DNA from: Rhizoclosmatium globosum
Taxonomy: Eukaryota; Chytridiomycota; Chytridiomycetes; Chytridiales; Chytriomycetaceae
Direction of reading: 5' to 3'
DNA length: 64,000 bases
Assembly: GCA_002104985.1 (NCBI GenBank)
Contig: MCGO01000036.1
Coordinates: 1 to 64,000 of the forward strand
The notes under the pieces are model-generated. The model saw only the letters and a list, made by a program, of their open reading frames with translations. It had not been told where the DNA came from and did not search any database. The position numbers were made by a program, and so were the translations under genes. Below are positions 33,502 through 45,059 of the stretch, in pieces (within the stretch, counting starts at the first letter, position 1; every line of letters begins with the position of its first letter).

Positions 33502-35236
33502 ATGGGCCTCATTGTTCTTCTCTTAGTACAAGCAGCCATTGCACAAGTGGTAACGCTGGACTACGGAAAGCTCGCAGTGAGAACTTCCCCTTCTGAGGCT
33601 TATCAAACCAACATTGACATTGGTCAACAGGGATCTGCCGCAAATGGATACTCACAGTTCCTTGGAATTCCCTATGCTACAGCACCAACCGGGCCACTTC
33701 GCTATAAACCACCCGTTTTGCCTATTCCAATGACTGGAACATATGACGCAACTCGATTCAGAGATGGTTGCATTCCCTCCACAGGTCCAGCATCAGGGTT
33801 CTCCGAAGACTGCCTCTTCCTCTCGGTCTTCGCTCCAACCAAGTCAATCGCATCCAGTACTCTCCTTCCAGTCGTAGTATACATCCACGGAGGATCCTTT
33901 GTTTCAGGGGCCTCAGGCGCAAGTGGCCAATTTACAAACCAGTTCTACAACGGAACAACATTCAACAAAGCTGCTCCATCAGATAGACAATCTGTAATCG
34001 TTACATTGAATTACCGTCTTGGATATCTTGGCTTCCTTGCAAGTTCAGACCTGGCTGCTGATGGAAGCCTCAATTTGGGCCTTCTTGATCAACGAGCTGC
34101 TCTTGAATGGGTTCAAAAGTAATTCGCTTGTTTGGAGGTGATGCATCCAGAGTGACTGTGTGGGGAACATCTGCAGGAGGACGTTCAATTCATCATCACA
34201 TGAATGCCAAGACTTCTGGCGTGCAGCTTTTCCACCGGGCCATTATCGAATCAGCCGCTGTTCGTTTGCAATCGAGTTTTGTGGCTGACACTCAGAACTA
34301 TTACGATACTCTTGCATCAGGTTTAAATTGCCCAAGGGATTCTAGTGCTTCAACCCTTTCTTGCCTCCGTGCTGCATCCATCAGTGACCTTTCAAAGGTT
34401 GCAACAAAGCTACCAGGAAAATACTATCCAGTCGTCGACGGAACCTACATCGCAACATCTTACCTCGAAAACACTCTTTCCGGAAACGCGCTTGCAATCC
34501 CAATCATCTGGCTCCACTCCCTCGACGAAGGCACTAGTTTTGCCCTCTCCGGAAACGCGAATCAATCCCCCGAAAAAGCCCTCTCATTCGAAAAAAGCTC
34601 CTTCGGATTCCTGAACGCCTCATCCCTCTCTTCAATCCAACAAATCTACCCACCCTCCGCATTTAAACCCGTCGGCCCATACCCTTCCACATTCGAAGCA
34701 GCAGCAGAAGCATACGGCGACGCATACTACAAATGCCCAATCCAAGTCTCATCCACAGCCGCAATCTCAAACCACCCTTCAACCCCAATCTACCAAACAC
34801 AATGGAACTTCATCGCCCCAAATCATCCAACCAAAACATTGGTGTATACCACACAATCAACATGCCATACACATGGGGATATAAATCAAGCCTCGCCGAT
34901 TCCGACATCCCCGTCTCAAAAGCCTTCATCGCAGCGTACTCGAATTTCATCTACGGAAACGCACCGGATACTGGCGGAATCGGGTTCACGTGGCCGCTGT
35001 TTAATACCAGGCAGGAGGTTGTGTTGGTGGACGCGAAGTTGAGTGGAGAAACGTATGTGGCAGATGCCCCGTTTTTGGCAAAGTGCGAGTTTTGGAAAGA
35101 GAGTGCTTTGTTATGGAATGCGCAGGGGAAAGGTGGGCAGGTGAATTCTAGTGGTGATGGGAATCCTGATGTAGGTGGGGAAGTGAATCCAGATGTAGGT
35201 GGATCGTTCGCGACTGCAACAATGACTGGAACGTGA
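33502..35236 (+). CDS. Secreted type B carboxylesterase
   Basis: A signal peptide opens the protein (MGLIVLLLVQAAIAQ). The type B carboxylesterase landmarks appear in order: FLGIPYATAPTGPLRY, SEDCLFLSVF, VVYIHGGSFVSG (oxyanion hole), NYRLGYLGF, LLDQRAALEWVQ, and VTVWGTSAGG with the nucleophile serine. Near the end, GVYHTINMPYTWG carries the catalytic histidine. Enzymes of this family cleave a wide range of esters outside the cell. Single bases seem to be missing near 34120 and 34848. The stop at 35236 may itself follow a frame break: the next frame continues through a Ser-rich stretch to a hydrophobic segment, like a membrane or GPI anchor. The exact substrate is unknown. Confidence 0.9.
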
Positions 35237-35606
35237 CTGGAGCTGTCTCTACATCAAGTCAAAAAGGGTTCTCTGCATTGGCAAGCGTTTTGTTGGATGG
35301 CTTTCTTGGTTGTGTAGAATTTGTGCTCTCACTCCATCCATCAATTAATTCATTACTCTGGCTATTTTTTCAAAATCCCAAATCGTTCACATCGGGTTAT
35401 GTTAGGGGTTCAAAAACGCGTTTGCTGAATTAGACGTTCCAAAAAGTCGATCACGCGGTATTCGATAAGTTGAATTCCCTACGCCATGAGAGGGAAGGCA
35501 CTTCAGAATATATAAATTTATATAAACATTAGGAATTGTGGTGACTTTTCAGATGGCAATCGGATAAGATTTGTTTCCCGCCAAAGCTGAAAATTACAAA
35601 CCACGA
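35237..35606. other. Spacer between carboxylesterase and phytoene desaturase
   Basis: About 370 bp. The first part may hold the anchor-like continuation of the esterase in another frame. The rest is presumably the promoter of the next gene. Confidence 0.35.
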
Positions 35607-37502
35607 ATGATGACTCAAATCAAAGCTTACACTGGCGAGACCCACAAGAGCAAGCAACGCATTGTGATTATTGGTGCAGGAGTTGGAGGTACAGCAGCTG
35701 CGGCTCGGCTTGCTACACTTGGGCATGAAGTAGTGGTACTTGAGTGAGTGGAATATTCCTACCTTCAATTTAGTCTTACTAATCATCATTCATCGCAGAA
35801 AGAACTCATTTGGCGGAGGTCGATGCTCTTTGATTAGCGAGAAGGGCTTTCGTTTCGACCAGGTTTTGATGGTTTTTGGCCTGTTGAATCCAACTCAAGT
35901 GTTTCAATAGGGTCCTTCAATTCTCTTGATGCCACAAATATTCCAAGAAACTTATGCAGACCTTGGATTTAATATGGATGATGTCCTGGACGTGAGAAAG
36001 TGTGATACAAACTACAAGGTTAGGTTGACAGCTAATGCTTGGCTCATGCTGATTCGCTTCGCGCACAGATCCACTTTCCTGACAATGATTCCCTCACAAT
36101 GACCACCGATCTTGTTGAAATGAAAAAGGAATTTGAGCGTGTTGAGCCTGGCTCGTTTGAGGGTTTCCTGGCTGGATGCAGAATCAAAATACAACCACGA
36201 CACGTCAATCAACATGGTTCTCAAAAAGACCTACAGGCATGGTGGGATTTTTTGACGCTTCAGAATGCGAGGTTTGGCTTGAAAATGAAAGTACTGGACT
36301 CTTTGTGGGGTCGTGCCGGACATACTTTAAGTCGGACAAGATGAAGAAAGCCTTCACGTTTCAATCTATGTATATGGGAATGTCGCCGTATGACGCTCCT
36401 GGTACCTACAATTTGCTTTCATATTCCGAGTGGGCCGATGGTATCTATCTTACGTGTAGACGTTTCAAATACAAACATCCATTGTATAGGAATCCACTAC
36501 CCAGTCGGTGGTTTCAATATGGTCTGTCAAACACTTGAAGCGATTGCAAAGATCGAGGCGCCACGTTCCAATACAACACCCCTGTGAAGCGCATCGACGT
36601 GGATTCTGCAACGGGCTTAGCCAATGGTGTAACTCTGGAAAATGGAGAGCAAATCCACGCAGATATTGTGGTCTGCAATCAAGATTTAGTCACAGCCTAC
36701 AACACACTTCTCCCAAAAACTCAATACTCACGTTCTCTCCAATCAAAAAACCAAACTTGCTCTACTATATCCTTTTACTGGGGCCTAAATCAAAAGCTTC
36801 CCACCGAGAACTTTCACGCCCACAACGTGTTTCTGGCCAATGAATACAGACCTAGCTTCGACTCAATCTTTAAAAACAACACCCTTCCTGACTCTCCGAG
36901 CTTCTACATTCACATTCCGACTCGTGTTGACCCATCTGCCGCCCCCGAAGGCTGTGAAACTTTAGCAGTCCTTGTCCCGACTGGAATCATCACTGAAAAG
37001 ACAACTGAACAAGAAATGAAGTCTATTCACGCTCGCGCACGAGCCGCAGTTATCGAAGCTGTTCAATCTCGGATTCCAGGCTGTGATGATTTTGAAAGCT
37101 GGATCGTGACTGAATCTGTCAATACGCCATTTACGTGGGAGGAAAAGTTTGGGTTGTGGAAGGGAAGTGCTTTGGGGCTGTCTCATGATCTCCTGCAGGT
37201 CATTTATATGCGTCCTAAAATGAGACATGCGAATTATGGAAATCTGTTCTTTGTTGGTTAGTGTGGCTGCATGATTTTTGTAAATTCTGATCACAATCGT
37301 TAGGCGCTTCTACTCACCCTGGTACCGGTGTTCCCGTGGTTCTCTGTGGAGCAAAGCTACTCGAGGAAGAGATCGAGACAATTCTCGCAAAGGGGAGGGC
37401 TTCAGGCACAAAAAGTATCTCGGCTTGTTGAACTTTGGGGACGCTGTCACTGCGGGATTGCTCGTAACCCTACTTCAGTTCTCATCGCCTTCATATCTAT
37501 GA
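35607..37502 (+). CDS. carB: Phytoene desaturase, CarB/CrtI type
   Basis: This flavoenzyme introduces double bonds into phytoene in carotenoid synthesis. The N-terminal FAD fold is clear (IVIIGAGVGGTAAAARLATLGHEVVVLE, then GGRCSLI and FRFDQGPSILLMP). The family signature AFTFQSMYMGMSPYDAPGTYNLL is followed, after a well-placed intron inside DG|IHYPVGGF, by NTPVKRI and VVCNQDL, and by the C-terminal ASTHPGTGVPVVLCGAKLL. A hydrophobic C-terminal helix (DAVTAGLLVTLLQF) ends the protein. At least five introns are used. Frame breaks lie near 36180, 36243, 36325, 36555 and 37410, more than in any other gene here, so it could be decaying; but no nonsense codon is seen apart from these. Family certain, activity uncertain. 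Confidence 0.85.
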
Positions 37503-40500
37503 ATGTTGGCTCTTCTAGTGTTGGCGTGGTCGAGGCATAATTCTCTTTCTTCAATTCTTTCAAATTATTCCCCTTATGAAATGCTTGAAAAAAAAAACTT
37601 TTGAAATATGAAGTATTATTGGAGAGTATAAGAAAAGCGAGGGTAAACAAAAAAATAAACAGTCCCATTAACAATAGGGTTTTCAAGAGTAACTTTCGAA
37701 TAGCGGCATTCAGGACATCTTGATTATTGACGAGACGGAACGCCAGCCTGATTTCTTGGCCCACAAACTGTTTCAAATTAAAGCTGACACGTTGCCAACC
37801 ATTTCCATCCAAATTTTTCGCCTTTTGGGGCTTACAATCGTTGCTAAACGTGCATTCCAACCAGTTTCGTCAAACCAATCATCAAATCGTGAATCAACCA
37901 ATTCAACACTGAATTGCTGGTTTGGTGCAACCCTTGATGAGTAAATATCGTTTTGGATATCATATGTTGCCGCCGAATTCATCACTTGCCACTCAAACAC
38001 GAGGAAGTCTCCCTCAGCGGGAACAAAATCTCTGTACAGCACATAAGATCCAGCTCCTTCGTTGTCAAAAACTGCCATCGGTGCATTGCTTTTAAACAGT
38101 ACACCAGAAGATAATTGTCCTGTTCTAGAAACTTGGATCCCACCTTCACTTCCGGGCTCACGAACAACATTCCAGTGCGTGAATTTTCCATTTTCAAAGC
38201 CGCCGTTCAAAAAAGGGTCAGTGGCACAACGGGGTTCAGGCTCGGTTTCAAAAACTTCCTGCTGTGGCTGTTGTCGTCTCTCCTCGAACGTGGGATTCTC
38301 TTCAGAATGAACGAAGTAACTGGATAATTTTCCCAATACATCTTTGAACTTCTCGAAATCATCGCTATCGATTGGCCAACTTCCAAACGAACGCCATCTT
38401 GAACATCGAAAACATCAGACCATTTTTTCGGAAACCCCTTCAAAGAGTTGGATCTCCCGGATTATTGCTTATGTCCTGGTTATTCACGAAAATGGAGCCG
38501 AAATCCCATCAAACAGACCCTTGGATTGACGAGTAGGGCTTTCATTCAAGTTGAATATGTCTGACCATGACTTAGGTGGAGCTTTTGGTTTTGTGTTGTC
38601 ACCACCCACAAAATAGAATTAATTGTCTCTCCGACGATAGTCTTTCCTTGACTCTGAACTTTCGGCGTGGGCTGTGAATTGAAGGCTTTGGCCCTTTGAT
38701 TGTCTGTATTCTTGATTAAAGCGAATTCCGCCAAACAGGAAATCAACTTACTTTTTGTTCCCATTCGTTTCAAAAATTCTTGAACTTTAAGCGATTCAAT
38801 CCAATTAGAGAATCGGTCTTCGTTATGGTTTTCTGAATCAACTTGGTTTCCATTTCCAAAAATTGGCGATTCTTCAGCCAGAATTTGCTTCTTTCCATCC
38901 GTAAATATCGTGGATTCTTGTGAGGAAGGGTTCTTGTTTTGATTTACGAAAATTGACTCAGACTTTGGATTCAATTGATTTTTGATGGCTTTCACACCTT
39001 CAGCAATTTGATCTTCCAGCGACGGATTCGATTTTCCAACAAAAAACCGAGAAATATCCGCCATCAGGTTTTCAAACTTTTCGGCTTCTTTAGAAACTTC
39101 TTGAGTCTTTGGTTGGCTCGTAAATATTGAGTTCGACGAGCTGGATCCAACTTTGCTGGTTCATCAGCAGCAGATACCAATATGTCAGAGAGAAAACCAG
39201 CGCTGGTTGGGCTACCGCTAGATGCAGCGCGGTACAAATAAGTTAAAAAGTCACCAAGTGCCCCTCCTGAAGATGATTGTGCCTCACTAAATGTGTCAAC
39301 AAAGATACTTTTTCGATCATACTCATTCATTTCAGGTCTTTTCTTGTCAGCCTTTATATTGTCAGCAATCGAAGTCAAGAGCGTTTTAACAGTCTCCTCA
39401 TTTTTAAACGATTTTAAGTAATCGTAAAATACTTCAATCGGTTCACGTGTGTCGCTTTTTGTAGATTCGCTTGCTTTCACAAAGTAACCCCCAAAAACTT
39501 TATCAGCGGCCCGAACGGATGGATCAGCGGTTTGCCCAACTGTGAGTGCTTGGAAGAATTTCTTCAAGAGTCCAGAAGCAATGTCATCTCCAGAATTTGC
39601 ATGCGTTTTCAAATTTTGTAACAAGGGAATGACAGGTTCTTGATCAACCCAGATAGAACGTTTAGTTTTGGAGGTGGCTTCGTTCTTCTCGGGCATTGGC
39701 TTATCAGTATTGGTTCTGAATTTTTAGAGATACTTTTGTCAGAAACCAAAATGTTTGTAAATAAAGCGCGAGCAGAGTCACTTCCTTTAGTAGAGGTGCG
39801 AACAGCCCCCGCCAAAGGTCAATGGGCCCAGTCTCGGATACCTCATTCGTTTGGGATAAAAAACGACTTAAGTAACGATTCCTTTTCTTTCACTTCTTCA
39901 TTTTGCAGATGTTCTTTTGGAGCCAAGAATTGATCTGTTTTTGGAGGTTCTGTCGCTGCAAGAGGTTCTTGCTCAATCCATATTGAATTTACAGGTTGCT
40001 GAGTTGCTTCTGCATTGCTTGCATCTGTTTTCTGTTGATTTTCTTCAACTCCAGTAAATACTGTTGACATAAACTTTCGGATCGAATCACCACCATCTGA
40101 TGAAGCTTTGTAAAATGTATCTCGTAACTTTGCCACTTCAGGGGCTATGAACGAATCTTTTTCCTGAGTTTGAGACAAAAAAATTGACTTCGGCGCTGGT
40201 TCCTTGCCTGAAGTAGAAGTACTTGGTTCATCAGGTTGAACAAAAAAACCTGAGAGACCCGAAGCAAATTCTTGCCGATAGATTCCGATTTCAGTATTTC
40301 GGGAGGTGGGACAAGTTGTTCTTGCTCAATCCAAACAGATTTGCTGGATGATGAACTTTGCTTTTGGGTGAGCTGCTTTGAATCCTTTGTAATTTCTGAC
40401 TTTGCGCCTTCGTTTGCCACCAACTCTTCATCAATTGAAACAAGTTTTCTTAATAGACGTGCAGACGACACACTCCCTATTAAAATTTTAATGTCAGCTT

Positions 40501-41340
40501 CACGAGGGGAGAAAGAACGGAGTCACCTTTCGTTGCAGATTTATACAACGCCTTCAATACATTTGCCATATCAACATCTTCTTCCTCAATGTCTGCTTTC
40601 GCCTTTTCTTTTTTATAAGTAGGTTTTGGAATTGGTTCCTTTTTTGACTTAGGTGAGTTTGTACTCGCAAGCCAGGTTTGAAATTGTGAAGAAAGGGCTT
40701 TCAGTTGATTATCCGCATTTGTCGGTGCGTCTTTTTCAAGAACCTGAGTTTCAAATATTCCATCAAAGACACTTTTGTCGCCTTTCCAAGTTTTCTTCAA
40801 TGATTCAATCTGTTTAAGAATATCGCTTTCCTGGTCTCCAAGTCTTTTAATCTGCTTTGTATTGGTTTGCACGAGTCTCTGATTTCTTGACAGGTGCACT
40901 CTTATCGCCCTCAAACACTGTCATTGTGTCTTTGATCCAGTTTTGTGATGATTTCGGGAGAAACGCCAATGGATCAAACTGAATAGAGGTCATCGGAACC
41001 TCCATTCCGTCTGTCAGAGTTTCTCGATCAAATAAGTAGTCAATGACAGATGCTCTGCTTTCATCTTGATTATATCGACTTCCGCCACTATCGCTCTTGA
41101 TAACGTATCCAATCGCTTTCATGCTTTGAGTATGACAAACCTGAAAGACGCGTGACACTCACCTCCAAGAAGTAGAATCCTTGCACTATCCACAAGATGC
41201 TAACTGAACTCTTTGTTCCTGGTTCTTTCATCGTTGTCCAAGAGCCAACAGAAAACGCGGTGACTTCAAGACAATAGTGTAAAGAGTGGCCGCTTCTTTT
41301 TTCTAATCGAGAAGAAAGTTGAGAAAAGAAGGGCAACCAT
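37447..41340 (-). CDS. Long disordered protein with Trp/Phe motifs and jelly-roll end
   Basis: The model runs from about 41340, across several single-base breaks, to a C-terminal region at 37447-38230; it may be two genes. Most of the product is charged and disordered. Short motifs recur: KSVWIEQEQLVPP, NSIWIEQEPL, RSIWVDQEPVIPL, KSIFLSQTQ, KSIFVDTFSEA, NSIFTSQPK, ESIFVNQNK. Between them are short helical pieces such as LKALYKSATKG, LRDTFYKASSDGG and LTYLYRAASSG, each followed by S-x-L-rich text; one is cut by a 53-nt intron (about 40480). The end looks like a beta-sandwich (FLNGGFENGKFTHWNVV, GSYVLYRDFVP, FLVFEWQVMNS, GWQRVSFNL), followed by a hydrophobic helix. I know no such family. Breaks near 40275, 39698 and 39135 each fit one missing base. 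Confidence 0.5.
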
Positions 41341-41449
41341 TATTGATTGTGAGCAAGTCTGCCAATCAGGAGTTTCGTGAGAATCTGCATTGTGTGCATA
41401 ACCCCTTTGAAGAAAATCAATTTATTACTGATGAAATTAAAAAGAAGAA

Positions 41450-42288
41450 CTAATTCATAGTGGTGTAATAATAAAGAGAATCAAACAAAGATTTGCGATA
41501 CCAGCTTCCTCCACGATTAGCGCTCTTTTGTTTCCCAGAAAATGCTGAATTATACCACTCGCCACCATCAGATTTATCACCGCGGCTTTTGCTGGAGTCT
41601 TTAAGTGGTTTGGTGTTTTCAGGAGGCTCCAATGAGAATTGTTTGATTGCATTGTCAACAAAAACTTTGGACAACCACTTTTGGGAAGTAGCAACACGTT
41701 GGCTCTTTTCTTTTTTGACTTCAAAGTGCTGATAAGGATCCCTTTCGCTCAATATGGGGTTTGAAGTTTGACGAACAGGTTCAGTTTCTGTCAATCCTTG
41801 TTTCAAATATTTAACTTTAGATCGAATTTCAGTAACTAGCCCAATCAAATACTGAACATTTTCATCTTCAGACACCTGAATCAATGGTTCCTTTTTCACT
41901 TCTGGCTCGGTGTTGGATTCCCCTGAATTATCAGTATGGCTTCCTGAGTTTTGATTGGTCTTTGCAATCCTTTCTTTCTTTTTTGGCGGAGAGACCATAA
42001 AAGACCCGAGCCATCCAACCGTTTCAGATGGAATGAGTTCTACGAAATCTATGGGTGCTTGGTTTGTTTTTTCTTGGTTTCTGAAGATTCTTTCAGTGTC
42101 AAACACAACGTCAACGAGAGATCTTGCTTGACTCGTCGGTGTATGAGTAGCTCGTACTTGGCTGCATAAATAATGGCTAGGGAACAAAGTTTAAGTCACA
42201 GGTACAGTATTCCATAGTAATGAGTACCTCCAATGAATAGCGTGAATGAAACAAGATTGATAATTGTACTAGACTGTGACTTGGTCAT
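41450..42288 (-). CDS. Membrane-anchored disordered protein of the same type
   Basis: The ATG at 42288 opens MTKSQSSTII and a membrane helix (LVSFTLFIGAIIYAA, spliced across a 46-nt intron). One base seems missing near 42145. The rest is charged and mostly disordered (FVELIPSETVGWLGSF, PPKKKERI, SEDENVQYLIGLVTEI), with motifs WLSKVFVD, WYNSAF and WYRKSLFDSLYYY near the end. It lies head-to-tail between two proteins of similar style, 46 bp from the upstream one. No known domain is visible. I infer that it is a diverged tandem relative, but sequence identity is limited to the short motifs. Confidence 0.5.
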
Positions 42289-42334
42289 TTTTATCAAAAT
42301 TCTTACAACATTTGGGGTGTGGTTGCAAATAAAA

Positions 42335-43611
42335 TCATTGCGTAACAAACATATCCGCTACACCCTTCCTCCAGGCCCTCCCATACTCGACAAGTGGTTC
42401 AAAAGTCTTCTGAGCCACAGACTGAGCCGTATCCAACTTCTCCTCACCATCCATCCACTCCCCTTCCGTCACAAAAATACTATTCCTCTTCACCTTCTTC
42501 GTAGGCTCACGTTCGTCTTGAATTGGATTACTTGCTCCACTAACTCCGTCACACCCCCCATTCTCCTCAATAATATCAAGAATCAACTGCGCAGTCTTTG
42601 ACTTCCCAACCACAACCGCCTGCCTCAACTTTTCAATATGCGAACACGCACTCGCCAAGTTATCCGCCGACACCTCATTCGAAGACCACCCCGTAACAAC
42701 CCTCGAATCCAAGACCTGAGCCCGTGATTCAGCAGGAATACTCTCAATAACAGGAATCTGTTTCGGCTGCTGCTGCAACTGCTGCTGTTGCGCCGCAAGA
42801 CTTCCAGTGACAACCTTCTCCGCAAGCCCAACAACCATCGCTTCGACTTCGACAACGCGACGAATTAATTGGATCCATGTTTCATCGGACGTTTTGACCC
42901 TGGGCCTCCTTGTTGTGTTGCAGATTATCAAATTCTTGGTGGAGAGGGTCTACAACCAACTCCCGAATCTGTTTTTGGAGCTTTGTTTCTTGAACGACAT
43001 CTTGATCTTCACGAATCGTCTCTTTTGTTTCGATGTTGCGAGTTTCTCCCACCACATGAACTTCCTTAACAACCGGCTTCTCCTCTTTCCGCACATCCCA
43101 GATCCAAGCACTTTTTTTCTTGATAGCCGGTACTGAAGTATCTTCTTGCGGCTTTGCTTGTGATTTTGGTTTCGCCAGAACAGGAGATTCGAGTTTCTTA
43201 GGTTCGATAACAACAGTCTGTGGCTTCTTGGAAGCTTTCGCAGCAACGGGTTCTCTACTTGATTGATCGTGAAACATCGACCCGAAGAACCCAGATCCTC
43301 GAGATTGAACTGACGCGATTGGGCTTACAATTGATGACGTGGGGACAGTGTGAGTCACTTTGTTAACAGTTGCCGTGGAGCTGAAGGCGGACGACCCTCT
43401 AACCAAGACATAAATAATAGCTTTTGATATTTTTGTTTTGGTGGAGAAAGGAAGGGTTAGATATCTCGCGGAACCAGAAATACTTAGTCTTACAAGTGGC
43501 CAGAATAAAGTACGCAGCCGAGTCGATCGCAACACCAAGTGGCTGAGACTTTGCTGCAGCCTCGCTTTCTTCGATTGGCTCCGTAGTAGTCTCAGTGATG
43601 GTCGTATTCAT
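42335..43611 (-). CDS. Disordered protein with Trp motifs and helical C-terminal part
   Basis: The ATG at 43611 opens MNTTITETTTEPIEE. A hydrophobic stretch (LGVAIDSAAYFILAT) is split by an intron of about 100 nt (about 43393-43493). A disordered basic/acidic region follows with KKSAWIWDVRKEEKP. After a frame change near 42890 comes a helical region (WIQLIRRVVEVEAMVVGLAEKV, a Q-rich run, ACSHIEKLRQAVVVGKS), then RNSIFVTEGEWMDG and a short end, VADMFVTQ. I do not recognise it. The motif S-I/A-W/F-V/I links it to the two genes downstream. The hydrophobic N-terminal segment suggests membrane anchoring, as in the next gene. Confidence 0.5.
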
Positions 43612-43697
43612 TGTTCCAGAAACTTTCGAAAAAAAATCATTCCAGTTTCGCAAATCAATATATTTTCACATCAGTAACATAACAAATCAAACAGTCT

Positions 43698-45050
43698 TTA
43701 GTACTTTCTCCCCTTGCGAATAGGTCCTCCAGGTGGTGGTGGAGGAACTTGTGCTGCGGGCATACTGTACATAGTAGGAGGGCCAGGAGCATATTGCCCA
43801 TTTCTCGCACCCGTTGAAGGTGGTTGGGTGGCTGAGGCTTGTTGAGGATACCAAGATGGAGTCGTTGGTTGAGAGTAAGAATAAGGCGGGGCCGCTGGTG
43901 CAGGGGCGACAGGCTGATGATACGATGGGGCTGGGGGATAGTAACTCGAAGCACTAGCGGGCGGTTGTGTTCCGTATGGATATTGAGCGGAACCGTAAGA
44001 AGATGAAGCTGGGGCAGCAGGAACAGGGACAGGGGCTGGAGCTGGTGGCGGCGCTGGAGCAGTTCCAGGGACATAGTAACCAACTGATGCAGCAACTTCA
44101 GCTGGGACCATAACCATTCCTGCGACAGGAGTAGCTGCAGCAGCTGGAACGGGAGCGGGAGGCTGAGGTGTGCTGTATGCATTTGAGTGGTGGGGAGGGG
44201 GAGAGTATCGTTCTGAACGACGAGGACCACCATATCCGCCTCTGTCCCTTCCACGGTATCTACCCCCATCATCACTTGGGCGCGAGTAAGGATTCGAGCG
44301 AGGTTGGTAGTAATCTCTATCTTGAGCAGCTGCAGGGTTTCCAAGTCGATCCCTCTTCAACGTTCCTGGTGGCGGAGGAGGTGGAACTTCATTAGGATCC
44401 TTCAAACGGTGGTTCTTGAAGTGGTCGTCATAAAGTGGGTTCACAGCTTTCACCTTCGGTGTCGCTTTCTTCAAGTCAACCTTTAACCATTGTTAGAATG
44501 GAAATAGAACTGAAGAAAAGACATACTCGGTATCCGTTCAAGAAAATTCCAGGACCAAGTGAGGCTTGAAGCACATTCTCCAAATATGATTCGTTTTCGA
44601 ACGCCACAAATCCAAATCCACGACTAGCCCTTGTGTGTTGATCCAACATTTGATAAGCCTCAACAACCCCACCATACGGAGCAAACGCGTTGAAGATATC
44701 AGCATCACTAACACCACCAGGCACACCTCCAATGAACAACTTCGGGTTTTGCTGAGGATTCGAAAGTTCACCAGGATGACTAGCTTTCGGAAGAGCACGC
44801 TTGACATCAATCTGATTCCCGCATAATTATGAGTACTAACTTCACTTCCAGAGAAACAAAAACCGTACCTGCTTCCCATCGAGAGTATGCGTCAGATTCA
44901 AAACGTGGGAAAGCGTGTCGGCGTACTCAAAGACAACGAAACCAAAACCACGAGACTGCTCCGTGTGGGGATCTCTCATGACCATTGCATCCTTCACCGG
45001 ACCAAACGAGTTAAAGTAGTCTCCCAAAGAATCTAAGAAGCGCGTGAGAA
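43698..45050 (-). CDS. hnRNP-like RNA-binding protein with two RRMs
   Basis: Three exons are clear. The first RRM lacks its first strand in the visible exon, which starts SLGDYFNSFGPVKDAMVMRD and includes the RNP1 sequence RGFGFVVF. The second RRM is complete: KLFIGGVPGGVSD (RNP2), ADIFNAFAPYGG and RGFGFVAF (RNP1), then after an intron DLKKATPKV. The C-terminal third is low complexity: an RGG/arginine-rich patch, then Pro/Ala/Tyr/Ser/Gln-rich text ending RKGRKY. Musashi, Hrp1 and hnRNP A/B proteins have this plan and act in mRNA processing, stability or translation. The 5' exon with the first RNP2 is not certain; a weak LFVGG-like frame sits near 45315. The family is secure and the orthologue is not. 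Confidence 0.82.
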
Positions 45051-45059
45051 ACAAGTGTC

